Source: Sneathiellales bacterium (GTDB lineage Bacteria > Pseudomonadota > Alphaproteobacteria > JANQFL01). From it: a stretch of DNA of 55,105 nucleotides. The notes under the pieces were generated by a model, which worked only from the letters and a program-made list of their open reading frames with translations, was not told the origin of the DNA and did no database searches. Of the stretch, positions 8,170 to 15,819 are shown piece after piece. The stretch is taken from the NCBI GenBank assembly GCA_028277845.1, contig JANQFL010000060.1, positions 1 through 55,105 on the forward strand. Direction: 5' to 3'. A program made the translations under genes and the position numbers. The stretch's first letter is position 1. Each line of letters begins with the position of its first letter.

Positions 8170-9342
8170 TTACCAGGACATCTTGCAGTCTTTGGCGTAG
8201 GTGTCCTGATGGTTTTCGTAGACCGTGCTGACGATCTTGGTGGTGAACTTGCCTTCGGAATCCTTCACCACCTGACGCAGATAGAAGTTCTGGATCGGGA
8301 AGTGGTTGTTGCCGTAGGAGTACTTGCCACGGATCGAATCGAAGTTGGCCTGGCGCATGGCGGCGCGGATGCCGGCCCGGTTGCCGAGATCTCCGCTGAC
8401 GGCCTCGACGGCGCTCTTGATCAGCATGATCGTGTCGTAGGATTGCGCGGCGTAGAACGACGGGTAGGTGCCGTTCTTGGCCTTGAAGTCCGCGACGAAC
8501 TTCTTGTTGGCCGCGTTGTCCAGATCAGGTGCCCAGAACTGGGTCATCAGGCTGCCTTCCGCCAAGTCCTTGAGACGCGGCAGGCTGATCGAATCCACGG
8601 TGAACACCGTGTAGAGCGGAACCTGATCCTTCAAGCCGGCCTGCGAGTACTGTTTCATGAACTGGGCGCCGTGCTTGCCCGGATAGAAGACGAACAGCGC
8701 GTCGGGCTTGGCGGCGCGGACCTTGGCCAACTCGGCCGAGAAGTCCAGCTGGGCCGGGAACTTGGTCATATCCTGACCGGTGATGTTGCCCTTGAAGGTG
8801 CGCTTGACGCCGGCCACCATGTTCTTACCGGCCGCATAGTTCGGCGCCATGATGTACAGGTTCTTGATACCGCGCTGATTGAGCACTTCACCCATCGCCA
8901 TGGGAGTCTGGTCGTTCTGCCAGGAGGTCGAGAAGAAGTCCTTGTGGCAGAGCTTGCCGGCCAGCGGCGAGGGGCCTGCGTTCGAGCTGATGAGGAAAGT
9001 CTTGTTCTTCAGCGGCACGTTGCGCGACGCGAGCAGGACGTGCGACCAGATATAACCGGCGACGAAATCGACTTTGTCTTTCTTGACCAGTTTCTCGGTC
9101 TTTTGTTTGCCGATTTCCGGTTTGAAGCCATCATCCTCGTAAATGACCTCGACCTTCTTACCCGCCATCTCATGGCCAATGTGATCCAATGCCAATTCGA
9201 CGGCATTGCGCATGTCCTTACCGATGACGCCGGCGCCGGTCGTCAAGGTCGTGACAAATCCGATTTTCACAGAGTCCTGAGCGATGGCCGGAGACGCAAG
9301 AAGCGCCAGGGCAGAAGCCATCCCGATCAGCTTGAGTTTCAT
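8170..9342 (-). CDS. periplasmic substrate-binding protein of a liv-type ABC importer
   Basis: Protein of 390 residues with a signal peptide cut after residue 21 (ALLASPAIA before QD) and a type-I periplasmic binding fold (Peripl_BP_6). It captures the ligand for LivHMGF. The body (SVKIGFVTTLTTGAGVIGKD..., ALFVFYPGKHGAQFMKQY) is closer in feel to the aromatic-acid and small-carboxylate binders of this family than to E. coli LivJ; that is an impression and not a proof. Two cysteines (LCHKDFF and near the C-terminus, AKDCKMSW) could form a disulfide. It is first in the operon and carries a 334-base upstream region with a strong dyad. Leucine/isoleucine/valine, amides or aromatic acids are all possible ligands. 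Confidence 0.85.
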   Translation of the reverse strand: MKLKLIGMASALALLASPAIAQDSVKIGFVTTLTTGAGVIGKDMRNAVELALDHIGHEMAGKKVEVIYEDDGFKPEIGKQKTEKLVKKDKVDFVAGYIWSHVLLASRNVPLKNKTFLISSNAGPSPLAGKLCHKDFFSTSWQNDQTPMAMGEVLNQRGIKNLYIMAPNYAAGKNMVAGVKRTFKGNITGQDMTKFPAQLDFSAELAKVRAAKPDALFVFYPGKHGAQFMKQYSQAGLKDQVPLYTVFTVDSISLPRLKDLAEGSLMTQFWAPDLDNAANKKFVADFKAKNGTYPSFYAAQSYDTIMLIKSAVEAVSGDLGNRAGIRAAMRQANFDSIRGKYSYGNNHFPIQNFYLRQVVKDSEGKFTTKIVSTVYENHQDTYAKDCKMSW

Positions 9343-9676
9343 TGCAGTGTTCCTCCCATGGTGTCCGGCATTTGATCCCGGACGATTAAGCCGTGAAGCC
9401 CCTTCGGATAGTACTGAACCTTCAGTGAGAGCTAAACCCCCAATTCCCCTACGGATACTCGGGGCACTCCGAAGCCAAAAAAAGCAAGTTAAAATGTTTA
9501 GTTACCAAACATTTTATGCCTAAAATATCTTCGTCGGGTATGCAAGACAGTGCAAGAATTTTTTTACTGCGTGTTGGATTCGCCGGAATTCAGGCGATTA
9601 CCGACGGTTTTAAATCGGCAGGTTATGACCATAGGTAGCGTGACGATCCGCTGCCGCATCTTAAGGTGATCGGCGG
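9343..9676. promoter_or_regulatory. livK upstream region (334 bases, no gene)
   Basis: This gap between the start of livK and the stop of the bamE-like gene holds no convincing coding frame. It contains an imperfect hairpin near the livK start (arms GTCCGG/CCGGAC around 9362-9384), an AT-rich block at 9480-9560, and the long dyad annotated separately. The livK promoter must lie here on the minus strand, but I cannot fix its -35 and -10 with confidence. Confidence 0.5.
9490..9516. promoter_or_regulatory. long dyad upstream of livK, candidate repressor operator
   Basis: Arms of 10 bp (9490-9499 and 9507-9516) around a 7-base centre make a nearly complete dyad whose core is TGTTTAGTTACCAAACA. 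The core has the look of a TetR-family operator. It lies about 150 bases upstream of livK in the AT-rich part of the gap. The regulator is not encoded in the window. Confidence 0.4.
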
Positions 9677-10150
9677 CTACTTGTTGAAGCGGCCGAAATT
9701 ACCAAACATCTGTTCGAAAAACCCAAGCTCCTTGCCACGGGTCGGGGTAATGCGGTCGACCATCTCGATATCTTCGCCGTCTTCGAGATTGAAGCGCCGG
9801 ACCTGTTTGACGACACCGTTGTCATCGAAATCCACGGCGACGACCGAGCGCTCGACGATTTCCGGGCTCAGGAATGCAATAGTCTCTGTCTTGCTTGAGA
9901 TGTAATACCACGTGTCATTGTGCGATTCGAATGAGGCCAGACTGGAGGGCGAGCCCAATATGCGCTTGACGTCCGTTTGCTTTTGCTTGCCCGGTTCGAT
10001 CTGTGCGATGAGGTCATCGTCCGGAACATAACCGGCGACATGCGTGCGCGTGGCGCAGGCCGACAGCGCCAAGCCGCATATCAGCAAAACTGTCGCGGCT
10101 CGCAATACACTGGAGCGCAAGTCCGGAGTCGCCATTCGAGAAGGTTCCAT
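9677..10150 (-). CDS. bamE: outer-membrane lipoprotein, BamE/SmpA-OmlA family
   Basis: Lipoprotein of 157 residues. The signal peptide ends in a lipobox LALSAC with the lipidated Cys at 32. Residues about 40-120 match the SmpA/OmlA fold (IEPGKQKQTDVKRILGSPSS... WYYISSKTETIAF), used by BamE, the small subunit that stabilises the BamA-BamD outer-membrane assembly complex. Its C-terminus is longer than E. coli BamE. An ATG at 10135 is an alternative start and leaves the signal peptide intact. It is divergent from the bc1 chaperone gene, with 92 bases between them, a pairing common in alphaproteobacteria. Confidence 0.82.
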   Translation of the reverse strand: MEPSRMATPDLRSSVLRAATVLLICGLALSACATRTHVAGYVPDDDLIAQIEPGKQKQTDVKRILGSPSSLASFESHNDTWYYISSKTETIAFLSPEIVERSVVAVDFDDNGVVKQVRRFNLEDGEDIEMVDRITPTRGKELGFFEQMFGNFGRFNK

Positions 10151-10242
10151 GATACTTAGTCGCCGACGCCTCCCATATGGAAACGGGGCGACATCCGCAT
10201 TTGTCTTAACCTACAAAATTGCCACGGATATTACCCATCCCG

Positions 10243-10770
10243 ATGATCCTGACCAAGCTTTTTCCCGGCAAGGCGTACTCATCCGAAGCGCACCGGCTTT
10301 ATACGGAAATCGTCGAACAAGCGCGATCGCCCGTGTTCTACCGCGAGCGCGGAGTGCCCGATACGTTGGATGGCCGCTTTGAGTTGATTGTCCTCCACGT
10401 TTTTCTAGTGCTGCACCGGCTCAAAGAGGAGGACGGGGTCGATACCCTGTCGCAGGATGTCTTTGACGTCATGTTCGCCGATTTGGATCAATCGCTGCGG
10501 GAAATGGGCGTCGGTGACCTGAGTGTCGGCAAGAAGGTGAAGGTCATGGCGCAATCGTTCTACGGCCACGTTGCCGCCTACGATCAGGCGATCAACGACG
10601 AAACCGCTATGGATGATGCGCTGCGGCGCAATCTTTACGGCACCGTGACGCCATCCGACGACGACGTTGCCTTCATGAGGACCTACGTCCTCAATCAACG
10701 TCAACATATGTCCGAAATGGCCGTTGCCGCGTTTCTTGCCGGAAACGCAAATTTCAAGACCGTGTCATAG
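10243..10770 (+). CDS. ubiquinol-cytochrome c chaperone (CBP3/UQCC1 family)
   Basis: Protein of 175 residues of the ubiq_cyt_C_chap family. The mitochondrial members (CBP3/UQCC1) help to make and assemble cytochrome b of the bc1 complex. The motif RGVPDTLDGRFELIVLHVFLVLHRLK near residues 28-53 and DLSVGKKVKVMAQSFYGHVAAYD near 93-115 are the family's conserved blocks. The ATG at 10243 gives the usual short N-terminus; an upstream TTG at 10219 would add eight residues. No bc1 genes are nearby. The bacterial role is inferred from the mitochondrial one. Confidence 0.85.
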   Translation: MILTKLFPGKAYSSEAHRLYTEIVEQARSPVFYRERGVPDTLDGRFELIVLHVFLVLHRLKEEDGVDTLSQDVFDVMFADLDQSLREMGVGDLSVGKKVKVMAQSFYGHVAAYDQAINDETAMDDALRRNLYGTVTPSDDDVAFMRTYVLNQRQHMSEMAVAAFLAGNANFKTVS

Positions 10771-10869
10771 GTCCCGATGGCCGCTGCGGGCGATATTTCC
10801 GGCGTGACTGGCCAATCGGTCCAGGCCTGTTTTTGTCGAGAAACAGGCGAAAAAAGGCTGTCTAGGACG

Positions 10870-10898
10870 TTGACGGAAAGGAATCATCCGACTATTGT
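10870..10898 (+). promoter_or_regulatory. sigma-70-type promoter of the DUF177-rpmF operon
   Basis: TTGACG (10870-10875), a 17-base spacer and TATTGT (10893-10898). This predicts a transcript start near 10905 and an untranslated leader of about 90 bases containing the inverted repeat at 10938-10972. Confidence 0.5.
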
Positions 10899-10937
10899 CC
10901 GCCGGTTCTTACGGTCGCCCAATTATCCGGCCGTTAG

Positions 10938-10972
10938 GATCGGACGAATTTGGTGTCAAAGATCGTCCGATC
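10938..10972 (+). promoter_or_regulatory. leader hairpin upstream of the DUF177-rpmF operon
   Basis: Perfect 10-bp arms GATCGGACGA (10938-10947) and TCGTCCGATC (10963-10972) enclose a 15-base loop. The element is 24 bases before the DUF177 start codon and downstream of the predicted promoter, so it would fold in the mRNA leader. The Shine-Dalgarno region that follows (AACCTTCAGGTT) can form a small second hairpin. It could also be a DNA operator. Confidence 0.45.
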
Positions 10973-10996
10973 GCTACAGAAACCTTCAGGTTGATT

Positions 10997-11602
10997 ATGA
11001 CTGGGACGCAAGCGGAAGCTGGGTTCAGCCGCGTGATTGCGGTTGATGATCTTCGCTTTGGTGACGAACGCACTGAGACCTTTTCGGCCGATCACGAAGA
11101 GCGCCGGAAAGTTGCGCTCGCGTTTGATCTGGCGTCGTTGGATCGCCTCGAAGCGTCCGTACGTTTGAAGCGGATCAAGTCAGGCGCCGTACGAGCGGAG
11201 TTCACGTACGGGGCGGACGTGCAACAGACCTGCGTCGTGACGCTTGAACCCGTAAAAAACACAATCACGGAAACATTCCATCTTGTATTCGAACCGGCGG
11301 ACAAAGACGGTGAAAACGAGCCGCCAACTGCCGTTTCCGACGTCGATGTCATCATTGAGAACGATGACCCGCCGGAGCAAATGCACGGCAATCGCTTTGA
11401 TGCCGGCCAATTCGTCGTCGAGTTTTTGGCCCTTGCACTGGATCCGTACCCGCGCAAGGAGGGCATTCGCCTGGAAGAAGTGCCGGAGTATTCGTTGCTC
11501 AACGACAATAATGAGCCCACGGCGGAATCCCGGAACACCGAACGCGACAACCCGTTTTCAGTGCTCAGACGGTTGACTGAAACCACAAGTAGGAATAGTT
11601 AG
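10997..11602 (+). CDS. yceD: YceD family protein (DUF177)
   Basis: Protein of 201 residues of the DUF177/YceD family, almost always encoded directly before rpmF as here. In plants and E. coli members act in 23S rRNA accumulation or ribosome maturation; the bacterial biochemistry is little known. Conserved features visible are SRVIAVDDL near the N-terminus, the cysteine-containing TCVVTLEPV near residue 77, and the acidic FEPADKDGENEP region near 100. The usual alphaproteobacterial C-terminus is present (QFVVEFLALALDPYPRKEG). The ATG at 10997 follows CAGG at a good distance; a TTG at 10895 would extend into the predicted leader. It is first in the DUF177-rpmF-plsX-fabH operon. Confidence 0.85.
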   Translation: MTGTQAEAGFSRVIAVDDLRFGDERTETFSADHEERRKVALAFDLASLDRLEASVRLKRIKSGAVRAEFTYGADVQQTCVVTLEPVKNTITETFHLVFEPADKDGENEPPTAVSDVDVIIENDDPPEQMHGNRFDAGQFVVEFLALALDPYPRKEGIRLEEVPEYSLLNDNNEPTAESRNTERDNPFSVLRRLTETTSRNS

Positions 11603-11675
11603 CACTCTGAGCGAGCGCCTTGTCACAATCTGGAAATACGCAAACTCGCAATTGTTGAGGTTGAAAGAGTAAATC

Positions 11676-11861
11676 ATGGCTGTACCCAAGAAAAAGACGA
11701 CCACGTCGAAACGGAACATGCGCCGCTCGCACGACGCCCTTTCGAGTTCGGCCCGCGTCGAATGCCCGAACTGCGGTGAGTTGATGCGTCCGCACCATGT
11801 TTGCGGCGCATGCGGACATTATAAGGGGCGTGAAGTCGTCGACGTCAGCGACGACATTTAG
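11676..11861 (+). CDS. rpmF: 50S ribosomal protein L32
   Basis: L32, 61 residues, starting [22 protein letters not shown] as the family does. It keeps the four zinc-binding cysteines (30, 33, 43, 46), so it is the zinc form. It sits 73 bases after DUF177 and just before plsX, the standard arrangement that ties ribosome and membrane lipid synthesis together. Confidence 0.97.
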   Translation: MAVPKKKTTTSKRNMRRSHDALSSSARVECPNCGELMRPHHVCGACGHYKGREVVDVSDDI

Positions 11862-11886
11862 TTTCAACAGGACCGGAACCGTTCCT

Positions 11887-12936
11887 TTGTCAAATCCAGC
11901 GACAATCGCCCTCGATGCCATGGGTGGCGATGATGCGCCTGAGATCGTTGTCGAAGGAACGGCCATCGCCCACGAACGTGCGCGCCAAGCCCGTTTCATC
12001 CTGTTCGGCGATCAAGACCGAATCACGCCGCTTATCGCGAAATATCCTGGATTGTCCGATGTCTGCTCCGTCGAGCACACGACCGAATCCGTAGCCGACG
12101 CGGACAAGCCAAGCCAAGCCCTGAGAAAAGGCCGCAATACAAGCATGCGGCTGGCGATCGACGCCGTCAAAAACGGCGCCGCGGACGGCATCGTGTCCGC
12201 CGGCAACACCGGCGCGCTGATGGCGATGTCCAAGGTGGTCCTCAAGACCCTTCCGGGCATTGAACGGCCCGCCCTGTCGACCTTCATCCCGACGTTACGG
12301 GGTGAATGCGTCATGCTCGACCTGGGCGCCAACATCGAATGCAGCGAAGACAACCTCATCCAGTTTGCTTTGATGGGAGCGGACTTTTTCCGGGCCGTCA
12401 AAGGTGTCAATGCTCCCACGGTCGGCCTGCTCAATGTCGGCGTCGAGGACCTCAAGGGCAATGAAACGGTTAAAAACGCGGCACATATTTTGCGCTCTGC
12501 CGCCATGCCGTTCGACTTCTACGGATTTGTCGAAGGCGACGACATCACCAAAGGCACCACCAATGTGGTGGTGACTGACGGCTTTACCGGCAATGTCGCC
12601 CTGAAAACAGCCGAAGGCGCCGTGCGCATGTTCATCCGGTCGCTCGAATCGTCCTACCGTGGATCATTGCTGGCCAAGCTGGGTTATCTCCTGTCACGGA
12701 ATGCTTTGCGCTCCATGCGCGACAGCCTCGACCCGCGTACGCACAACGGTGCCGTTTTCCTCGGACTTAACGGAATCGCGGTGAAGAGCCACGGCGGAAC
12801 CGACGGCCTCGGTTTCGCCAACGCTGTGACTCTGGCGGTCAACATGGTCGAACAGAACTTGATCGCCCGGATCATGGACGACTTCGACGAATACAAAATT
12901 GAGTCCATTCCCCAACAAAAGGCTGCGATTTCGTGA
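11887..12936 (+). CDS. plsX: phosphate acyltransferase PlsX
   Basis: PlsX turns acyl-ACP and phosphate into acyl-phosphate for PlsY, at the membrane surface, in phospholipid synthesis. The length of about 349 residues is normal. The N-terminal [14 protein letters not shown] and the later [40 protein letters not shown] and [16 protein letters not shown] are the family's conserved blocks. I place the start at the TTG at 11887, which encodes the residue before [13 protein letters not shown]; the frame stays open upstream into rpmF but that extension is not conserved. The stop overlaps the GTG of fabH. Confidence 0.93.
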   Translation: MSNPATIALDAMGGDDAPEIVVEGTAIAHERARQARFILFGDQDRITPLIAKYPGLSDVCSVEHTTESVADADKPSQALRKGRNTSMRLAIDAVKNGAADGIVSAGNTGALMAMSKVVLKTLPGIERPALSTFIPTLRGECVMLDLGANIECSEDNLIQFALMGADFFRAVKGVNAPTVGLLNVGVEDLKGNETVKNAAHILRSAAMPFDFYGFVEGDDITKGTTNVVVTDGFTGNVALKTAEGAVRMFIRSLESSYRGSLLAKLGYLLSRNALRSMRDSLDPRTHNGAVFLGLNGIAVKSHGGTDGLGFANAVTLAVNMVEQNLIARIMDDFDEYKIESIPQQKAAIS

Positions 12937-13910
12937 CTGTTTGGCGTTCCGTTATTACCGGTGTCGGCGGGTATCTACCTGATCGGGTAATGACCAATGC
13001 CGAAATGGCTCGGATCGTCGACACCAGCGACGAGTGGATCGTCAGCCGGTCGGGAATCCGCCAACGGCACATCGCGGCCGACGGCGAGAAGACCTCCGAT
13101 CTGGCACTCAATGCGGCGCAGCGTGCGCTGGATTCGGCCGGCACGAGCGCATCCGAAATCGACCTGATCGTGCTGGCGACCGCGACTCCGGACGAAACGT
13201 TTCCGGCGACGGCAACGACGGTTCAAGCTGCACTGGGGATCACCGGTTTTCCTGCATTTGACGTACAAGCCGTGTGTACCGGATTCATCTATGCGTTGGC
13301 CACGGCGGACAATTTCGTTCGGGCGGGACAGTCGAAGAACGCCCTGGTCATCGGCGCGGAGACGTTTTCCCGGATCCTGGACTGGGAGGACCGCACCACC
13401 TGCGTGCTGTTTGGTGACGGCGCCGGCGCAGTCGTTCTTAGTGCGGCGGAGGCAACGGGCACGCCGCAGGACCGTGGCATCCTGAGTACCCATCTTCATG
13501 CCGATGGCACGAAACACGACATGCTCTATGTCGACGGCGGGCCGTCCTCGACCCAGACAACCGGCCATTTGCGCATGCTGGGGCGGGAGGTCTTCCGGCA
13601 CGCCGTTACCAATTTGAGCGCCGTTGTGCACGAGGCGCTGTCGGCAAATGACATGACGCCGAACGACATCGACTGGCTTGTTCCCCATCAGGCCAACAAA
13701 CGTATCCTCGACGGCACCGCGAAAAAACTAAGTCTGCCGGCCGAGCGCGTCGTCGTCACCGTGGACCGGCACGGCAACACCTCGGCGGCATCGGTTCCTC
13801 TTGCCTTGGCCGAGGCCGTTCAGGACGGCCGTATCCAAAAGAACCATATCGTTCTGATGGAAGCCATGGGCGGCGGTTTCACCTGGGGATCGTGTTTGGC
13901 GCGCTGGTAA
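12933..13910 (+). CDS. fabH: 3-oxoacyl-ACP synthase III (FabH)
   Basis: Condenses acetyl-CoA with malonyl-ACP to begin fatty acid synthesis. 325 residues. The catalytic triad is complete: Cys115 (AVCTGF), His252 (PHQANKRI) and Asn282 ([10 protein letters not shown]). GTG start at 12933, overlapping the plsX stop (GTGA), so translation is coupled. A 6-bp hairpin at 13912-13930 follows without a T-run and may be a weak transcript end. Confidence 0.95.
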   Translation: MTVWRSVITGVGGYLPDRVMTNAEMARIVDTSDEWIVSRSGIRQRHIAADGEKTSDLALNAAQRALDSAGTSASEIDLIVLATATPDETFPATATTVQAALGITGFPAFDVQAVCTGFIYALATADNFVRAGQSKNALVIGAETFSRILDWEDRTTCVLFGDGAGAVVLSAAEATGTPQDRGILSTHLHADGTKHDMLYVDGGPSSTQTTGHLRMLGREVFRHAVTNLSAVVHEALSANDMTPNDIDWLVPHQANKRILDGTAKKLSLPAERVVVTVDRHGNTSAASVPLALAEAVQDGRIQKNHIVLMEAMGGGFTWGSCLARW

Positions 13911-13973
13911 GCCAACGTGTGTGTCGTTGGGGCTCCCTGACGCACATAAAGATCATGCTTTATCCCATTGATA

Positions 13974-14002
13974 TTGACGGCTTTCTACCGTCGCGCTAGG
14001 GT
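13974..14002 (+). promoter_or_regulatory. sigma-70-type promoter of ihfA
   Basis: TTGACG (13974-13979), 17-base spacer, TAGGGT (13997-14002), 25 bases before the ihfA start. It gives ihfA its own transcript in addition to any read-through from fabH. Confidence 0.5.
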
Positions 14003-14026
14003 TGCCGTCTTGCAGGTGGAGGACTC

Positions 14027-14341
14027 ATGGCTGGCAATACCGTCACGCGCGCACAACTCAGCGAAGCTGTTTACCAGGAAGTTGGACTGTCGCGAAACGA
14101 ATCGGCTGAACTTGTCGAATCCGTGCTCGATGAGATCGTCAACAATCTCGTAAAGGGCGAAACGGTCAAAATCTCATCCTTTGGCAGCTTCCAAGTCCGA
14201 AGCAAAGGCGGGCGAGTCGGAAGAAATCCGAAAACCGGTGACGAGGTGCCGATCTTGCCCAGGCGGGTGTTGATCTTCCGGGCGTCTCACGTACTCAAGG
14301 ATCGCATCAATCGCATGCTCAGCAGCAAGGCGGCAGAATAG
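14027..14341 (+). CDS. ihfA: integration host factor subunit alpha
   Basis: DNA-bending protein of 104 residues, partner of IhfB, which is not in the window. The beta-arm carries the intercalating proline at 68 in [12 protein letters not shown], and [15 protein letters not shown] is the conserved core. Strong GGAGG ribosome site before the ATG. Followed after three bases by the MerR gene, a fixed pair in alphaproteobacteria. Confidence 0.95.
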   Translation: MAGNTVTRAQLSEAVYQEVGLSRNESAELVESVLDEIVNNLVKGETVKISSFGSFQVRSKGGRVGRNPKTGDEVPILPRRVLIFRASHVLKDRINRMLSSKAAE

Positions 14342-14344
14342 GCT

Positions 14345-14815
14345 ATGTCAGAGAACGCGGGCGTCGACCACGGTGGTCGCCGCGGCGGAAAGTCTCCCGA
14401 AGCTTTTCGCACAATCAGTGAAGTATCCAAGGAGCTGGATATCCCGCAACATGTGTTGCGTTTCTGGGAAACCAAATTCTCGCACATCAAACCGCTGAAG
14501 CGTGCCGGGGGGCGGCGCTATTACCGCCCCGACGACATCGAGCTTCTGCGGCGCATTCAAAGCCTGCTTTACACTGACGGATATACCATCAAGGGCGTGC
14601 AGAAGATGCTGCGCGAAAACGGCGTGAAGTCCTTGTTGTCGGATGCCAGCATCGTTCTCGACAACACGTCGGAAACGCCGGCGGAAGGCACCAAAGCGTC
14701 GCCGGAGGGCAACGGAACCGGAAGCTTAAGCGTCGTGCAAAAAGGCGAGATTTCTGCGGTTTTGGAAGATCTGCAAAAAGTCAGAAATCTCTTGTCCAAG
14801 TCCCAGGGCAATTAA
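14345..14815 (+). CDS. MerR family transcriptional regulator
   Basis: Protein of 156 residues. The winged helix-turn-helix at about 22-90 ([23 protein letters not shown]... [18 protein letters not shown]) is followed by a short dimerisation helix and a low-complexity tail. There is no cysteine in the protein, so it is not a thiolate metal sensor. It is likely cotranscribed with ihfA. The target and ligand cannot be read from the sequence. Confidence 0.88.
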   Translation: MSENAGVDHGGRRGGKSPEAFRTISEVSKELDIPQHVLRFWETKFSHIKPLKRAGGRRYYRPDDIELLRRIQSLLYTDGYTIKGVQKMLRENGVKSLLSDASIVLDNTSETPAEGTKASPEGNGTGSLSVVQKGEISAVLEDLQKVRNLLSKSQGN

Positions 14816-14849
14816 GGCCCCGATCGAGTGGGATTTTGCCACCGGAGCA

Positions 14850-14878
14850 TTGCCTGGGCCGATTGCCGTGGTTATATT
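14850..14878 (+). promoter_or_regulatory. promoter of tRNA-Pro
   Basis: TTGCCT (14850-14855), 17-base spacer, TATATT (14873-14878), which puts the start near 14885 and about 32 bases of 5' leader before the tRNA for RNase P to remove. Confidence 0.5.
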
Positions 14879-14916
14879 GCCGCCGTGACGTCCCAAGGGA
14901 CGGATTTACACACGGT

Positions 14917-14994
14917 CGGAGCGTGGCGCAGCCTGGTTAGCGCACCACACTGGGGGTGTGGGGGTCGGTGGTTCGAATCCACTCGCTCCGACCA
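14917..14994 (+). tRNA. tRNA-Pro (anticodon GGG), CCA encoded
   Basis: Cloverleaf of 78 bases. The acceptor CGGAGCG (14917-14923) pairs with CGCTCCG before the discriminator A at 14991, and CCA is encoded at 14992-14994. The anticodon stem CCACA/TGTGG encloses the loop CTGGGGG with anticodon GGG; the T-arm holds GGTTCGAATCC. It reads CCC codons and, by wobble, CCU. No integrase or direct repeat of its 3' end is seen nearby, so it is not an occupied integration site here. Confidence 0.95.
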
Positions 14995-15052
14995 TTTCTT
15001 CAAAACGGATATCGAAAACAGACGCACCGGTTCGGTGCGGGCGAGCTGATTC

Positions 15053-15799
15053 GTGCTCATCGATCCGGTCTTTCTTCTCGCTGCGGTTCCCGCAGTCGTC
15101 ATTACCGGCATATCGAAGGGAGGGTTTGGCGGCGGCCTGGGCAGTATGGCCGTACCGCTCATGGCCCTGGTGATATCCCCGGTGCAGGCGGCCGCCATCA
15201 TGTTGCCCATACTGTGCTGCATGGACCTGTTCGGCCTTTGGGCCTATTGGCGGAAATGGAGTGTGCGGCACCTGATGATCATTTTTCCCGCCGCCGTACT
15301 CGGTATCGTCCTCGGAACCGCCACGTTCCGGTACCTTGACGCTGATTTCATCCGCTTGCTGATCGGTTCGATCGCCGTGATGTTTCCGGCCTACTGTTGG
15401 CTGAAGGCACGCAATCAGGGTTTCGGTTCGCCGAAAACCTGGGTCGGCCGTGCGTGCGGCACGCTGGCCGGGTTCACAAGCTTCGTCGCCCACGCCGGCG
15501 GGCCGCCGATCAATATGTACCTGTTGCCGCAAAAACTGGACCGCACCGTGTACCAGGCGACGACCGTCATCTTTTTCACCGGGGTCAACTACGTCAAGCT
15601 GCTGCCGTACGGTTGGCTCGGGCAGTTGTCCGGCGAAAATCTGGGAACGTCCTTAATTCTGTTGCCATTGGTTCCCGTTGGCATGGGGCTTGGCATATGG
15701 CTGCACAAACGTGTCAGCGAACGGCTGTTTTACCGCGTTTGCTATCTGTTTTTGTTTCTGACTGGCTGTAAATTGATCTACGACGGTGTAGTCGCCTAA
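15053..15799 (+). CDS. TauE/SafE family membrane permease
   Basis: Inner-membrane protein of 248 residues with seven or eight hydrophobic helices. The repeated family motif appears as ISKGGFGGGLGSMAVPLMAL near residue 20 and GTLAGFTSFVAHAGGPPINMY near 137. Family members export sulfite, sulfoacetate or related anions; the substrate here is unknown. GTG start. It opens a plus-strand run of unrelated genes that ends with ilvD. Confidence 0.88.
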   Translation: MLIDPVFLLAAVPAVVITGISKGGFGGGLGSMAVPLMALVISPVQAAAIMLPILCCMDLFGLWAYWRKWSVRHLMIIFPAAVLGIVLGTATFRYLDADFIRLLIGSIAVMFPAYCWLKARNQGFGSPKTWVGRACGTLAGFTSFVAHAGGPPINMYLLPQKLDRTVYQATTVIFFTGVNYVKLLPYGWLGQLSGENLGTSLILLPLVPVGMGLGIWLHKRVSERLFYRVCYLFLFLTGCKLIYDGVVA

Positions 15800-15819
15800 G
15801 TGAGGAATCTGACCCCGAA

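Noticed and set aside
10825-10848. Hairpin with 8-bp arms after the bc1 chaperone gene, considered as a terminator
   Set aside because: It is followed by a run of A and not T on the plus strand, and no minus-strand gene ends there.
13912-13930. Hairpin after fabH, considered as a terminator
   Set aside because: Only six base pairs and no T-run; mentioned with fabH but not called.
14917-14994. tRNA-Pro as an integration site for a mobile element
   Set aside because: No integrase, no repeat of the tRNA 3' end and no change in gene character follow it.
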